Positions 13,308 to 19,736 of a stretch of 19,736 bases of DNA are shown here, in pieces. Position 1 is the stretch's first letter, and each line of letters begins with the position of its first letter. The position numbers and the translations under genes are program-made. Origin of the DNA: an uncultured Candidatus Saccharibacteria bacterium (GTDB taxonomy: Bacteria > Patescibacteriota > Saccharimonadia > CAILAD01 > GCA-016700035); assembly GCA_937996675.1 (NCBI GenBank), contig CALKUN010000036.1, positions 1-19,736 of the forward strand, given 5' to 3'. The notes under the pieces are model-generated. The model saw only the letters and a list, made by a program, of their open reading frames with translations, made no database searches and was not told the origin of the DNA.

Positions 13308-15281
13308 TTACTCCGCTGGGTAAAGGTACTCCCTGATGTGGTTCGCCAGCGTCGGCGCCAGTGGCTTCGTCGTGAAGTCGGAGCACGCCGCGTCGAGCAT
13401 CTTGGCGGCGTCGACGAGGATCTCGTCGTCATCGCTAGCACCCACGTCGTTAATCTGCTTGGCGATGTCGCCCTTACTGACGTCATCGCTCAAGATCGCC
13501 GCTTCAGCGGCCTCAACTGCCAGGGCGACGACTTCTTTCACCCGCTCCTCACGCTGCCATGGTGACATCTTCGTCGCAGCCGCAGTCACCGCAGCAGCAC
13601 TGCCTCGACTACGCTTCGCGAGCCCCAGCGCCTCCAAGAGGACGGGGAAGCGCTTGAACGCCGTCGCAGGATCGGCGCCCTCGTTGACAGCGACAACAGC
13701 GTCAGCCACCGCCAATACGAGGCCGTCTTCGTCGGCGTCGCGCTGCTCCGAGTTGAACTCTTCCAGCTGCGCCTTCATCTGCTTTGCCTTGACGGCGAGT
13801 GCAGCACGGATAGACTGCGCCTGCTTCTTCGTCGATGGCTTCGTCGAGTAGGCGTTGTCTTTGTCTTTCTTCTTCGACTTCGATGACTTAGCGTCGTCGT
13901 TGTCGTCATCCTTGACGTCGGAGTCACCGCCAGCCACACGACTCAGCGGCTTCGACATGTCGTCGAGTGCAGACGTGTCCACTTCGACGCCAGCACGCTC
14001 TGCCGCTGCCTTCGACGCCGCGAGGGTGCCGCGAGCGTCGCGACGCGACTTGCCGCCGCCTTCCAGCCCTGTGCCCTCCAAGACCTCGGCCTTGAGCTTG
14101 CGCAGGATCGCCCGCGTCGTGGCGTTGTCGGCGATGCCGGCGTCGCTATTGATGTCGATAGCGAACAAACCCAGTAATTTGCTCCAGATAGCCTTCTGCT
14201 GATCTCGTGTCAGAAGCTGTCGCTCGCCGGCTTCGTCGAAGCCGTAGCAGATGCACTCACGACCCGTGACGCAGAGCTTCAGCGCGACCTGCCCGGCGTC
14301 GATGGCAGCGCGGATCTCGCCGAGGAGCTCGCAGTAGAACACAACGTTCCGGACGCTGTCAGGCGAGCACTTGAGCTCCTGCGCCAGCGTGTAGACTGTG
14401 TACTTGAACCGGGTGCCGCCCTTGCCGTCGTCCTCGACGGCCGACAGCAGCGCCTGGTACTGCTTGGCCTTCACAGCCAGCGGCGTGGGCACCGACGCCT
14501 CTTTGCCGCGAATGTTGTTCAGCAGCACGCTGGCGTCGTTCAAATTGACGTCCTCGCCGCGGACGTCGAGGCGCAGCGCCAACAGGATGGCGTCGCCGTC
14601 CTCATCGAACCACGGCTGCTTCATCAGGGTGTCGACGTAGCTGCGAGTGAGCCACGGAGCCAAGATCTCGCCGTCGCTGTAGGTGCCGCCGTTAGCGCGT
14701 GGCGGCAGCGTCGTGGCGTCGGCGCCGTCGACGTAGCGGGCTGCGAGCTTCTCGTCCTCGATGCCACCGTAGATGTAGAGACGCTCGCGAAGCAGCTCAC
14801 CGCGAATAGCGACATCGGGCGTCTCGGACCACAGCGGCGTCACGAACTGCTGAGCGATCCAGCGCAACCGTTCGTTACCTACGCGAGCATCTAACCTGCG
14901 TTGCCGACCGTCGTCGGTGACGACGTTGAAGTAGCCGTCGTCGTCGCTGAAGTAGCTGCTAGCGTCGTCGCTAGCGTCGACCTCAGCCTTCGGCACTGAC
15001 TGCACGAAGACGGCCAGAGTCTCAGACGGCACCATGGCGACGGTGCGGTAGCTGAGCTTGTTTCCCGTCTTCGTCGCCTCGCGAAGGGGCTTCGCGGTCG
15101 CCATCAGGTGCAGCAGCTGTAGCTCGTGCTTCTCGCTCCAGGCGCACTCTTGGCGGTAGTCGTTGCCGTAGGTCGAGGCGTAGCGGCTGCCAGCTGGCGT
15201 CGTGGCGTCGCCGGGGACGGTGATCTGAAGTGGTGACAACGGCGTCGACTCGACGAGGGCTGCGCGGGGGGACTTGTTCAT
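13308..15281 (-). CDS. Large protein with ParB-like helix-turn-helix (657 aa)
   Basis: The function is uncertain. Residues 296-333 (YTLAQELKCSPDSVRNVVFYCEL, then EIRAAIDAGQVAL) resemble the ParB/KorB helix-turn-helix, in which the second part reads L..EI...I..G.l. I see no clear ParB nuclease-like N-terminal motif in residues 1-240. A disordered acidic then lysine-rich linker (452-485) separates an alanine-rich helical C-terminus with probable coiled coil (486-657). The ATG at 15281 is preferred to an ATG at 15314 because the latter lies inside the -10 region of a good promoter. The ribosome binding site is weak. DNA binding is plausible; a partition or transcription role is inference. The gene is followed by the tandem hairpins. 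Confidence 0.75.
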   Translation of the reverse strand: MNKSPRAALVESTPLSPLQITVPGDATTPAGSRYASTYGNDYRQECAWSEKHELQLLHLMATAKPLREATKTGNKLSYRTVAMVPSETLAVFVQSVPKAEVDASDDASSYFSDDDGYFNVVTDDGRQRRLDARVGNERLRWIAQQFVTPLWSETPDVAIRGELLRERLYIYGGIEDEKLAARYVDGADATTLPPRANGGTYSDGEILAPWLTRSYVDTLMKQPWFDEDGDAILLALRLDVRGEDVNLNDASVLLNNIRGKEASVPTPLAVKAKQYQALLSAVEDDGKGGTRFKYTVYTLAQELKCSPDSVRNVVFYCELLGEIRAAIDAGQVALKLCVTGRECICYGFDEAGERQLLTRDQQKAIWSKLLGLFAIDINSDAGIADNATTRAILRKLKAEVLEGTGLEGGGKSRRDARGTLAASKAAAERAGVEVDTSALDDMSKPLSRVAGGDSDVKDDDNDDAKSSKSKKKDKDNAYSTKPSTKKQAQSIRAALAVKAKQMKAQLEEFNSEQRDADEDGLVLAVADAVVAVNEGADPATAFKRFPVLLEALGLAKRSRGSAAAVTAAATKMSPWQREERVKEVVALAVEAAEAAILSDDVSKGDIAKQINDVGASDDDEILVDAAKMLDAACSDFTTKPLAPTLANHIREYLYPAE

Positions 15282-15312
15282 GTGCGGTGCTCGCTTTACT
15301 GAAGTTGGTGAC

Positions 15313-15342
15313 ATCGTAGCATCGTCGTGGCAGAGATGTCAA
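15313..15342 (-). promoter_or_regulatory. Promoter TTGACA-N18-TACGAT
   Basis: On the minus strand a perfect -35 (15342-15337) and a 4-of-6 -10 (15318-15313) are spaced by 18 bases. Transcription would begin near 15305, giving a leader of about 24 bases to the ATG at 15281 and excluding the ATG at 15314. The -35 box contains the TGA stop of the possible gene at 15339-15542. Confidence 0.55.
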
Positions 15343-15542
15343 GGCAATTTCAACGACCACGTCCAGCTGTTGTCGACATATCCGCAGCGATGCCAAGAAC
15401 CCGGAAACGGTGGAAATCGTTTGTCATTATCTGGTGATATGATCACGAGACGAGTGAGCACACCAGCGTGAAATTCGGTGCAATAGCCTCGCCACTGTAG
15501 CCGATCTCCAAGCGGAAGACGTCGCCAATCCTCTAAACTCAA
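15339..15542 (-). CDS. Possible small tryptophan-rich protein (67 aa)
   Basis: This is an open frame with a TTG start at 15542 that overlaps the preceding stop as TTGA, the same coupling used elsewhere in the window. The composition is protein-like, with five tryptophans (residues 6, 17, 50, 60, 62) and a central beta-like segment (TRLVIISPD, 30-38). There is no strong ribosome binding site, and the region is AT-richer than its neighbours. No homologue is recognised. If not a gene, this is a 257-base intergenic region containing only the promoter at 15313-15342. Confidence 0.45.
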   Translation of the reverse strand: MSLEDWRRLPLGDRLQWRGYCTEFHAGVLTRLVIISPDNDKRFPPFPGSWHRCGYVDNSWTWSLKLP

Positions 15543-16204
15543 GTGCTGTCTTTCGCTGGCAATAGCGCCACAGCACCTACGTCACCTACCTCACCATCAA
15601 ACTGTAGCCCAGCGCCCGCGAGGCGACGCCCGATCTCGGCCTGTATCTCATATTTGGCCGCGCCGACGACCTTGTCCATGTGCTCGTGCATCATCTGGAC
15701 GATCCACGGCATGTGATCGCCGATGAGCTGTCGCGCTCGGCCTACGCGAGCTCTCACGGCCTCCTGCTTCGCCTTCGGCAGCTTGGCGACGATGTCGTCG
15801 AGGTCATGCTGTAGCGACGTCAGCTCGTCGAGCGCCTGCTTCGCCGCCGCCTTGGCCTCGTTGTAGTGGCGCTCAGCTTTGAGCTGCACGGGCGGTGCTT
15901 CCTTCCTCTCACCGCCGACATACTTTATCGTGCAGGGTGCGCCGTTGCCCTGGCTGAAGCTACAGATGAGCTGTGCGAACTGCTGCTCCGACATTTCGAC
16001 CCCGATGTAGCTTCGCGAGTCCGACATGTGCCAGTCATTGTTGTGCGACCGTACATGCACAGCACCTGAAATCGTCAGACTGATGCGGTGCTGATGTCGT
16101 AGCGGCGACATGAAGACGCGCTCGTCGCCGCCTGAGACGTGGCTGAGTCGAATGCAGCCGTATGACGGGTGACGCTCTTCTTGATCTTCGCTTTGCTTTG
16201 ACAT
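15539..16204 (-). CDS. Conserved phage protein with N-terminal beta domain and coiled coil (221 aa)
   Basis: The role is unknown. The N-terminus, with RHPSYGCIRLSHVSGG (11-26), RHQHRISLTI (36-45), DWHMSD (57-62), VEMSEQQFAQLI (69-80) and GAPCTIKYVGGER (88-100), resembles a conserved hypothetical phage family whose members share the pattern HP.(F/Y)G.I..S followed by MS..Q(F/W)A and G.PCT. Residues 108-155 are a probable alanine/leucine coiled coil. AAGAGG lies 7 bases before the ATG at 16204, and a TTGACA promoter lies about 60 bases upstream. It is transcribed away from the portal gene, and the downstream small frame may be coupled to it. Confidence 0.75.
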   Translation of the reverse strand: MSKQSEDQEERHPSYGCIRLSHVSGGDERVFMSPLRHQHRISLTISGAVHVRSHNNDWHMSDSRSYIGVEMSEQQFAQLICSFSQGNGAPCTIKYVGGERKEAPPVQLKAERHYNEAKAAAKQALDELTSLQHDLDDIVAKLPKAKQEAVRARVGRARQLIGDHMPWIVQMMHEHMDKVVGAAKYEIQAEIGRRLAGAGLQFDGEVGDVGAVALLPAKDST

Positions 16205-16264
16205 TATCGGGCCTCTTCTTTCTCAGGTTATGTTTGTGCTTACACATTCAGACTAAGTTGTTAC

Positions 16265-16292
16265 TTTACAGCACTTCATCCAATTTTGTCAA
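16265..16292 (-). promoter_or_regulatory. Promoter TTGACA-N16-TGTAAA
   Basis: On the minus strand a perfect -35 (16292-16287) and a 4-of-6 -10 (16270-16265) are spaced by 16 bases. It would serve the gene starting at 16204. It lies in the 116-base divergent gap before the portal gene, for which no clear plus-strand promoter was found. Confidence 0.5.
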
Positions 16293-16320
16293 GCTCTTCC
16301 TCCTACTCACACCTTATGCT

Positions 16321-17877
16321 ATGCCCCCGTCTGCCAAGCCCCCGAAGCCTTTCCGAGCCGCGTCTCTGACGAGCCGCACCAAGCGAGCGCCTTCTGTCAA
16401 CGTCAAGCCGGCGAGGTCGCGGCTACAGCTTCAAGAAAGTGTCAAGGGCAAGAAGTCAAAGGCGCTGCCTGAGCAGCCGCCGACCGACAGCATCAACCAG
16501 TACAGCTACTTCGCCGGCCCCGACCCGATCACGGGGTGGTCCGTCGACCTCCTCGCCAACACCCTCGCAGAGCACCAGCGCGGCCTGTTTCAGCAGAGCG
16601 GCGTTCTCGCAGAGGACATGGCGGCGAACCCGTGGATCAGCGACTGCCTCGAAGTCCGCGGCGAGTTCATGACGACGGCGCCCTTCGTCGTGACACCATC
16701 GTCAAGAGGTGAAGGCCGCCGCTGCGCCGACTTCGTCCGTGAGGTGCTGCCCGACATCTTACCTCTGACCATACTTCGCGACCTTCACCGTCAATACATC
16801 ATGATGGGGCAGAGTGTGGCAGCCATAGATTGGAAAGAATATCGTGACGGTAAAGACAGGGTATGGTTGCCCAACATCAAGCCGTGGCAGCCTCAGCTCA
16901 CGTACTACCAGCAGTTCGCCGACGCCGACAGCGTCGACATGGGCTGCCTCGTCGCGACGACGCTGAATCGCGGCCTCGTCCGCGTCGACGCTGGCGAGTC
17001 GCGGTGGCTCGTCATCTCACAGTCGAGGCTGAAGCCTTGGCTTCGCGGCGCCGTCCGCACCCTCGGCGAAGCTTATCTGGGCGACAGCTACAACTTCCGC
17101 GACAACATGGCGTTTCAGGATCGCTTTGGTCGCGGCATCTACCTCCTGCGGCACCCTGTCAGCTGGAAAGACGAGGAGATCATCTTCGCGGCGCAGTCTG
17201 TACGTGCGGGCGGCGGAGGTGGTGTCCTACCTTGTCCGACAGATGCTCGCGGCAACAAGCTCGTCGACTTGGACCTCGTCCGCGCCGACGGTACGGGGTT
17301 CAAGACCTTCGACGCGACGGACCAGCGCACTCGCGACCGCATCTTCGTGACGCTGCTCGGCCAGACAATGACGTCAGTAGGTATGTCGGGCGGCTTCGCA
17401 CAGGCTCGTATTCACGAGCACGGGCTGTGGCGCAAGTTCGAGGGCGACGCCGCAGCGTTTAGCGACGCCGTCTTGACGGTGTCTGAGGATGAGAGCGACG
17501 GCGGTGGCTTCCGCGGCGTGACGAGGCAGTGGCAGCCTCGTGATGGTGTGTGGAGAACACAGATATGTCGCTGGTTGTCATACTGGAACTTTGGAAGTAT
17601 GGATTTAGCTCCTTATGTATGGTTTAACCTTACAGCTCCCGCCGATATTATCGAAGAACGTGAGTCGCTGTCTAAGGCGACAGAGGCATACGGCAAGGCG
17701 CTACAAGCACTTGGCACGGCCATCGAAAAGCTCGATGCAGCTGGGACGCCCTACGACCTCGACTATATGATGGAGCAGATGGGACTGAAGTTGAAGCGGC
17801 CTGCTGAGAGCGAGCGACGCATGCCGAACAGAACAGCGTCAACAGCGAGAGAGCGGCTTGGAATGATGTTGCGCTAG
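16321..17877 (+). CDS. Portal protein, Mu gp29-like (DUF935) (518 aa)
   Basis: It forms the dodecameric ring at the capsid vertex through which DNA enters and leaves. NPWISDCLEVRGE at residues 103-115 matches the usual N.I.....R segment, and SWKDEEIIFAAQS (281-293) the P.W.D.......S region. IFVTLLGQTMTS (341-352), then a glycine/alanine segment and HEHGLWRKFEGDAAAFSDAV, closely fit the LGQTLT...A..H.....i..aDa block of DUF935. The C-terminal FNLTAPADIIEERESL continues the family pattern. The ATG at 16321 is chosen because upstream codons encode only an antisense-like leucine-rich stretch; no ribosome binding site is visible. The basic N-terminus (1-50) looks disordered. Its stop shares the palindrome CTAG with the convergent methyltransferase gene. 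Confidence 0.87.
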   Translation: MPPSAKPPKPFRAASLTSRTKRAPSVNVKPARSRLQLQESVKGKKSKALPEQPPTDSINQYSYFAGPDPITGWSVDLLANTLAEHQRGLFQQSGVLAEDMAANPWISDCLEVRGEFMTTAPFVVTPSSRGEGRRCADFVREVLPDILPLTILRDLHRQYIMMGQSVAAIDWKEYRDGKDRVWLPNIKPWQPQLTYYQQFADADSVDMGCLVATTLNRGLVRVDAGESRWLVISQSRLKPWLRGAVRTLGEAYLGDSYNFRDNMAFQDRFGRGIYLLRHPVSWKDEEIIFAAQSVRAGGGGGVLPCPTDARGNKLVDLDLVRADGTGFKTFDATDQRTRDRIFVTLLGQTMTSVGMSGGFAQARIHEHGLWRKFEGDAAAFSDAVLTVSEDESDGGGFRGVTRQWQPRDGVWRTQICRWLSYWNFGSMDLAPYVWFNLTAPADIIEERESLSKATEAYGKALQALGTAIEKLDAAGTPYDLDYMMEQMGLKLKRPAESERRMPNRTASTARERLGMMLR

Positions 17878-18704
17878 TTCACAGTCACGAGGATCTCGTT
17901 AACTTTTGTGTTCTTGCCGGAAGACCAGCCAGATCGAAAAGTTGTTACAGTATCAACGCGATAGCCTGGCAGCGACGACAGGACGTCGTCGTAGATGGGC
18001 TTCGCCGCCTCGCTGTTGCTGATGACGATGCGCGCACCGCGGAGCACCGCTTGCTTGACACAGGCCGCCAGGCTTCGCTGTGCGGCCTCGTCGAATCCGC
18101 CGCTGCTGTAGCCTGTGAAGGTGCCGAGGTATGGTGGGTCGGCGTAGACGACGTCCCCATCACCACAGCATGACAGCGTCGTGGCGAAGTCCTGGCAGAG
18201 GACGCTGGTATGTTGTAGCAGCGTCGAAACAGCGCGAAGATTTGCGACGACAACCTCGATGTCGACCTTAGCAAAGCGGCTTGGATCGCAAGCTACGTTG
18301 TAGCCGCCATCTTTGTTTGTCCTCCACAAACCGTTGAAACTGTAGAGGTTGAGGAAGATCATGCGGGCGCCACAGCTCGCGATCATGTCGCTGGGGTAGC
18401 ACTCGCCTCGCTCTGCGTAGTACATTTCTGTCGTCTTAGCATACAAACGCAGATACATCACTACCTGTTCGACATCGTCTCGCACTGCCTGCCACGCCGC
18501 GATGAGGTCGGCGTTGACGTCTGCGACGAGGTAGTTGTCGACGAAGGAGTGGTCGCCGAAGCGGCTGCGGATCTCAGCGCTGAGCTTACGCTTTCCGCCT
18601 GCCCACCTCAAGAAAGGTTTGGGAGCTGCGCAACTCAACATGTCGAGCAGCACGGCGCCGCCGCCGAGGAAGGGTTCGACATAGCGACGCCGTGCTGTCG
18701 TCAT
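17874..18704 (-). CDS. Dam-family adenine-N6 DNA methyltransferase with swapped motifs (276 aa)
   Basis: It would methylate adenine in DNA using AdoMet. The catalytic motif IV DPPY is at residues 189-192, and MIFLNLYSFNGLWRTNKDGGYNV (115-137, only key parts cited) has the FN.L.R.N..G..NV pattern of D12-class enzymes. The unusual point is order: motif I, YVEPFLGGGAV (8-18), comes first, and the motif X block PFLRWAGGKRKL (30-41) follows it. In Dam and relatives motif X is N-terminal to motif I. After motif X the chain resumes at NYLVADVNADLIAAW (57-71), which normally follows motif I. The ATG at 18704 overlaps the preceding stop as ATGA, with GAGG 7 bases upstream, so the swapped N-terminus is truly coded. 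The specificity is unknown. Confidence 0.88.
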   Translation of the reverse strand: MTTARRRYVEPFLGGGAVLLDMLSCAAPKPFLRWAGGKRKLSAEIRSRFGDHSFVDNYLVADVNADLIAAWQAVRDDVEQVVMYLRLYAKTTEMYYAERGECYPSDMIASCGARMIFLNLYSFNGLWRTNKDGGYNVACDPSRFAKVDIEVVVANLRAVSTLLQHTSVLCQDFATTLSCCGDGDVVYADPPYLGTFTGYSSGGFDEAAQRSLAACVKQAVLRGARIVISNSEAAKPIYDDVLSSLPGYRVDTVTTFRSGWSSGKNTKVNEILVTVN

Positions 18705-18928
18705 GGCGTCGCCTCTTCGTCGCTGCTAGCCACCTGTCGCGGCGCTGGCGCACACGTCATCTTGCCGTCGCGGCCGACGGCGCAGACCATGCCGAAGGGG
18801 CAGCCGCACATGTCGTTGCCGCAACCCGCGAGGCAGGCGACAGCGATGAGCAGCACCAGCAGCACGGCGAAGACGATCTCGTGCTTTACATAGACAACTT
18901 CACGATTTACGCGGCGCCAGAACTTCAT
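18701..18928 (-). CDS. Small cysteine-rich lipoprotein (75 aa)
   Basis: It is a probable membrane-anchored lipoprotein. A hydrophobic segment at residues 17-35 ends in the lipobox LAGC (33-36), so lipidation at C36 is predicted. The mature part is short and has cysteines at 41, 43, 49 and 59, suggesting disulfides. The basic N-terminus (MKFWRRVNRE) fits a signal sequence, although about 15 residues before the hydrophobic core is long. The ATG at 18928 has AAGGGGG about 7 bases upstream and lies 2 bases after the vWA gene stop. A longer frame from 18967 is disfavoured because it overlaps that gene. The size recalls o-spanin lipoproteins of lysis cassettes, but no i-spanin is adjacent; superinfection exclusion is another possibility. 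Confidence 0.7.
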   Translation of the reverse strand: MKFWRRVNREVVYVKHEIVFAVLLVLLIAVACLAGCGNDMCGCPFGMVCAVGRDGKMTCAPAPRQVASSDEEATP

Positions 18929-18930
18929 GA

Positions 18931-19736
18931 CTACGCCCCCTTCTTGGCGTTGTCGGCGTAGGACCACGTCGGCGCCGTCGCGCCGGGGACGTGGGACTCG
19001 TCGTAGAGGAACAGCGTGCCGGGCAGCAGCTTGCGAGTGGGTGACGCTGACTGGAAGTAGACGACGAGCTCGCCGAGGTTCTTCGGCTCAACCTTGACGT
19101 CGCGATCTTCAGGCAGGCCGAGCAGCTTCCGCGCTGCTGGCCCGGCGTAATACTGAGACTCGCCGCGGACCTGCACGATGATGCGGCGGCCCTGCTTGAG
19201 CACCTCGGCCTTCTGGAGCGGGTAGTACCCTGCGCCGGGGACCAGCGTCAGCTTCAGCTCCTTCTCGACGTAGTCCTTCATGACCTCGAACTTGTTGATC
19301 TTACGAACTCGCAGCGACGAAGTGATGTCGCGGAGCTCCTTCTTGACGCGCTCGGGCGTGATGGCGTTGGCGACCACGTCGACGAAGAAGCTGTCCATCT
19401 TCGTCTTGCCAGCGCTGCGAGCCTGGGCGTAGTTGCTGACGCCCTGCGCTGCCTGCGCCGTGACCTTGTTGAGGTCGGTCTTGTCGACGCCGTCCCACTT
19501 GCGGACGCAGTTGTCGGGGATGCCGCAGCTACGAAAGAACGTCGAGGCCGCGGCGGGGCCGACGCAGGCGAAGGTGATGCGGTTGGTCGCGAGTGCGGCG
19601 GCAACGGCGCTGGAAGCACCGTTACGATCACTGTCGGTGGCGTCGCCGTCGGTGATGAGGTAGACGAGGCAGGGCTTGCCGAAGCTGATAGCCTTGAGGA
19701 CAGCATCCCTTGTCGCAAAATACAGAGATGTTCCCT
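18931..19736 (-). CDS. vWA-domain protein, N-terminus cut by window edge
   Basis: The frame is open from the window edge to a stop at 18931 (267 residues visible). The visible N-terminus has the von Willebrand A pattern: GTSLYFATRDAV, the MIDAS threonine region, then LVYLITDGDATDSD (about residues 23-36), the strand ending in the metal-site TDG. Residues 40-75 continue with a Rossmann-like strand/helix repeat (TNRITFACV). The rest (about 115-267) is a separate alpha/beta region with no family I recognise; VPGAGYYPLQKAEVLKQGRRIIVQ and RKLLGLPEDRDVKVEP are its clearest parts. The MIDAS DxSxS would lie upstream, outside the window. It is followed immediately by the lipoprotein and methyltransferase genes. 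Phage vWA proteins are often of unknown role, so none is assigned. Confidence 0.8.
   Translation of the reverse strand, partial: GTSLYFATRDAVLKAISFGKPCLVYLITDGDATDSDRNGASSAVAAALATNRITFACVGPAAASTFFRSCGIPDNCVRKWDGVDKTDLNKVTAQAAQGVSNYAQARSAGKTKMDSFFVDVVANAITPERVKKELRDITSSLRVRKINKFEVMKDYVEKELKLTLVPGAGYYPLQKAEVLKQGRRIIVQVRGESQYYAGPAARKLLGLPEDRDVKVEPKNLGELVVYFQSASPTRKLLPGTLFLYDESHVPGATAPTWSYADNAKKGA

Noticed and set aside
13336..13851. A 171-codon plus-strand frame opposite the 657-residue gene
   Set aside because: Its serine/alanine-rich product is the expected antisense image of the alanine-rich gene, and there is no ribosome binding site.
16162..16320. N-terminal extension of the portal gene to 16162
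   Set aside because: It would encode a leucine-rich stretch antisense to the gene at 15539-16204 and run through that gene's promoter and ribosome binding site; ATG 16321 is more reasonable.

Overview
The window looks like part of a tailed double-stranded DNA phage genome (free phage or prophage), GC-rich by eye, with a probable bacterial host. The phage assignment rests on a large terminase ATPase cut by the left edge, a Mu gp29-like (DUF935) portal protein, and a run of phage-type nucleotide metabolism genes. Genes are tightly packed, several join by 4-base NTGA stop/start overlaps, and no tRNA, rRNA, CRISPR array, insertion sequence or integrase was seen. No gene-free gap exceeds 300 bases. 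Many long open frames opposite the genes are shadows of a codon usage rich in GTC, GAC, GCC and CTC.

Layout. 1-1621 (minus) is the large terminase, C-terminus missing. 1695-5010 (plus) is a probable operon: a small DnaJ-like zinc protein, a dCMP deaminase with a C-terminal extension, a T4 gp1-like deoxynucleoside monophosphate kinase, flavin-dependent thymidylate synthase ThyX, and a NadR-like P-loop ATPase/kinase. Deaminase, ThyX and kinase form a dCMP to dUMP to dTMP to dTDP route. 4968-5969 (minus) is a sigma-70-like factor converging on and overlapping the ATPase gene. 6168-10207 (plus) holds a uracil-DNA glycosylase and a coupled 1055-residue unknown protein built from about five degenerate copies of a small alpha/beta domain. 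A hairpin at 10215-10240 separates it from the minus-strand block.

10309-16204 (minus) holds a conserved phage protein of unknown role, two small proteins that look paralogous, a RING-like cysteine-rich protein, a 53-residue zinc ribbon coupled to a Cas4/RecB-type nuclease with a probable Fe-S cluster, a 657-residue protein with a ParB-like helix-turn-helix, a possible 67-residue protein and a conserved phage protein with a coiled coil. 16321-17877 (plus) is the portal. 17874-19736 (minus) holds a Dam-family adenine methyltransferase whose first two motifs are in swapped order, a small cysteine-rich lipoprotein and a vWA-domain protein cut by the right edge.

The most unusual items are the methyltransferase with motif I placed before motif X, the repeat protein at 7040-10207, a pair of abutting perfect hairpins at 13259-13301, and a short RF[AS]LL motif shared by two different proteins. 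Several genes are preceded by TTGACA-type promoters although the phage-encoded sigma factor has a poorly conserved -35 recognition helix, which suggests (inference) that these promoters are read by the host sigma factor.
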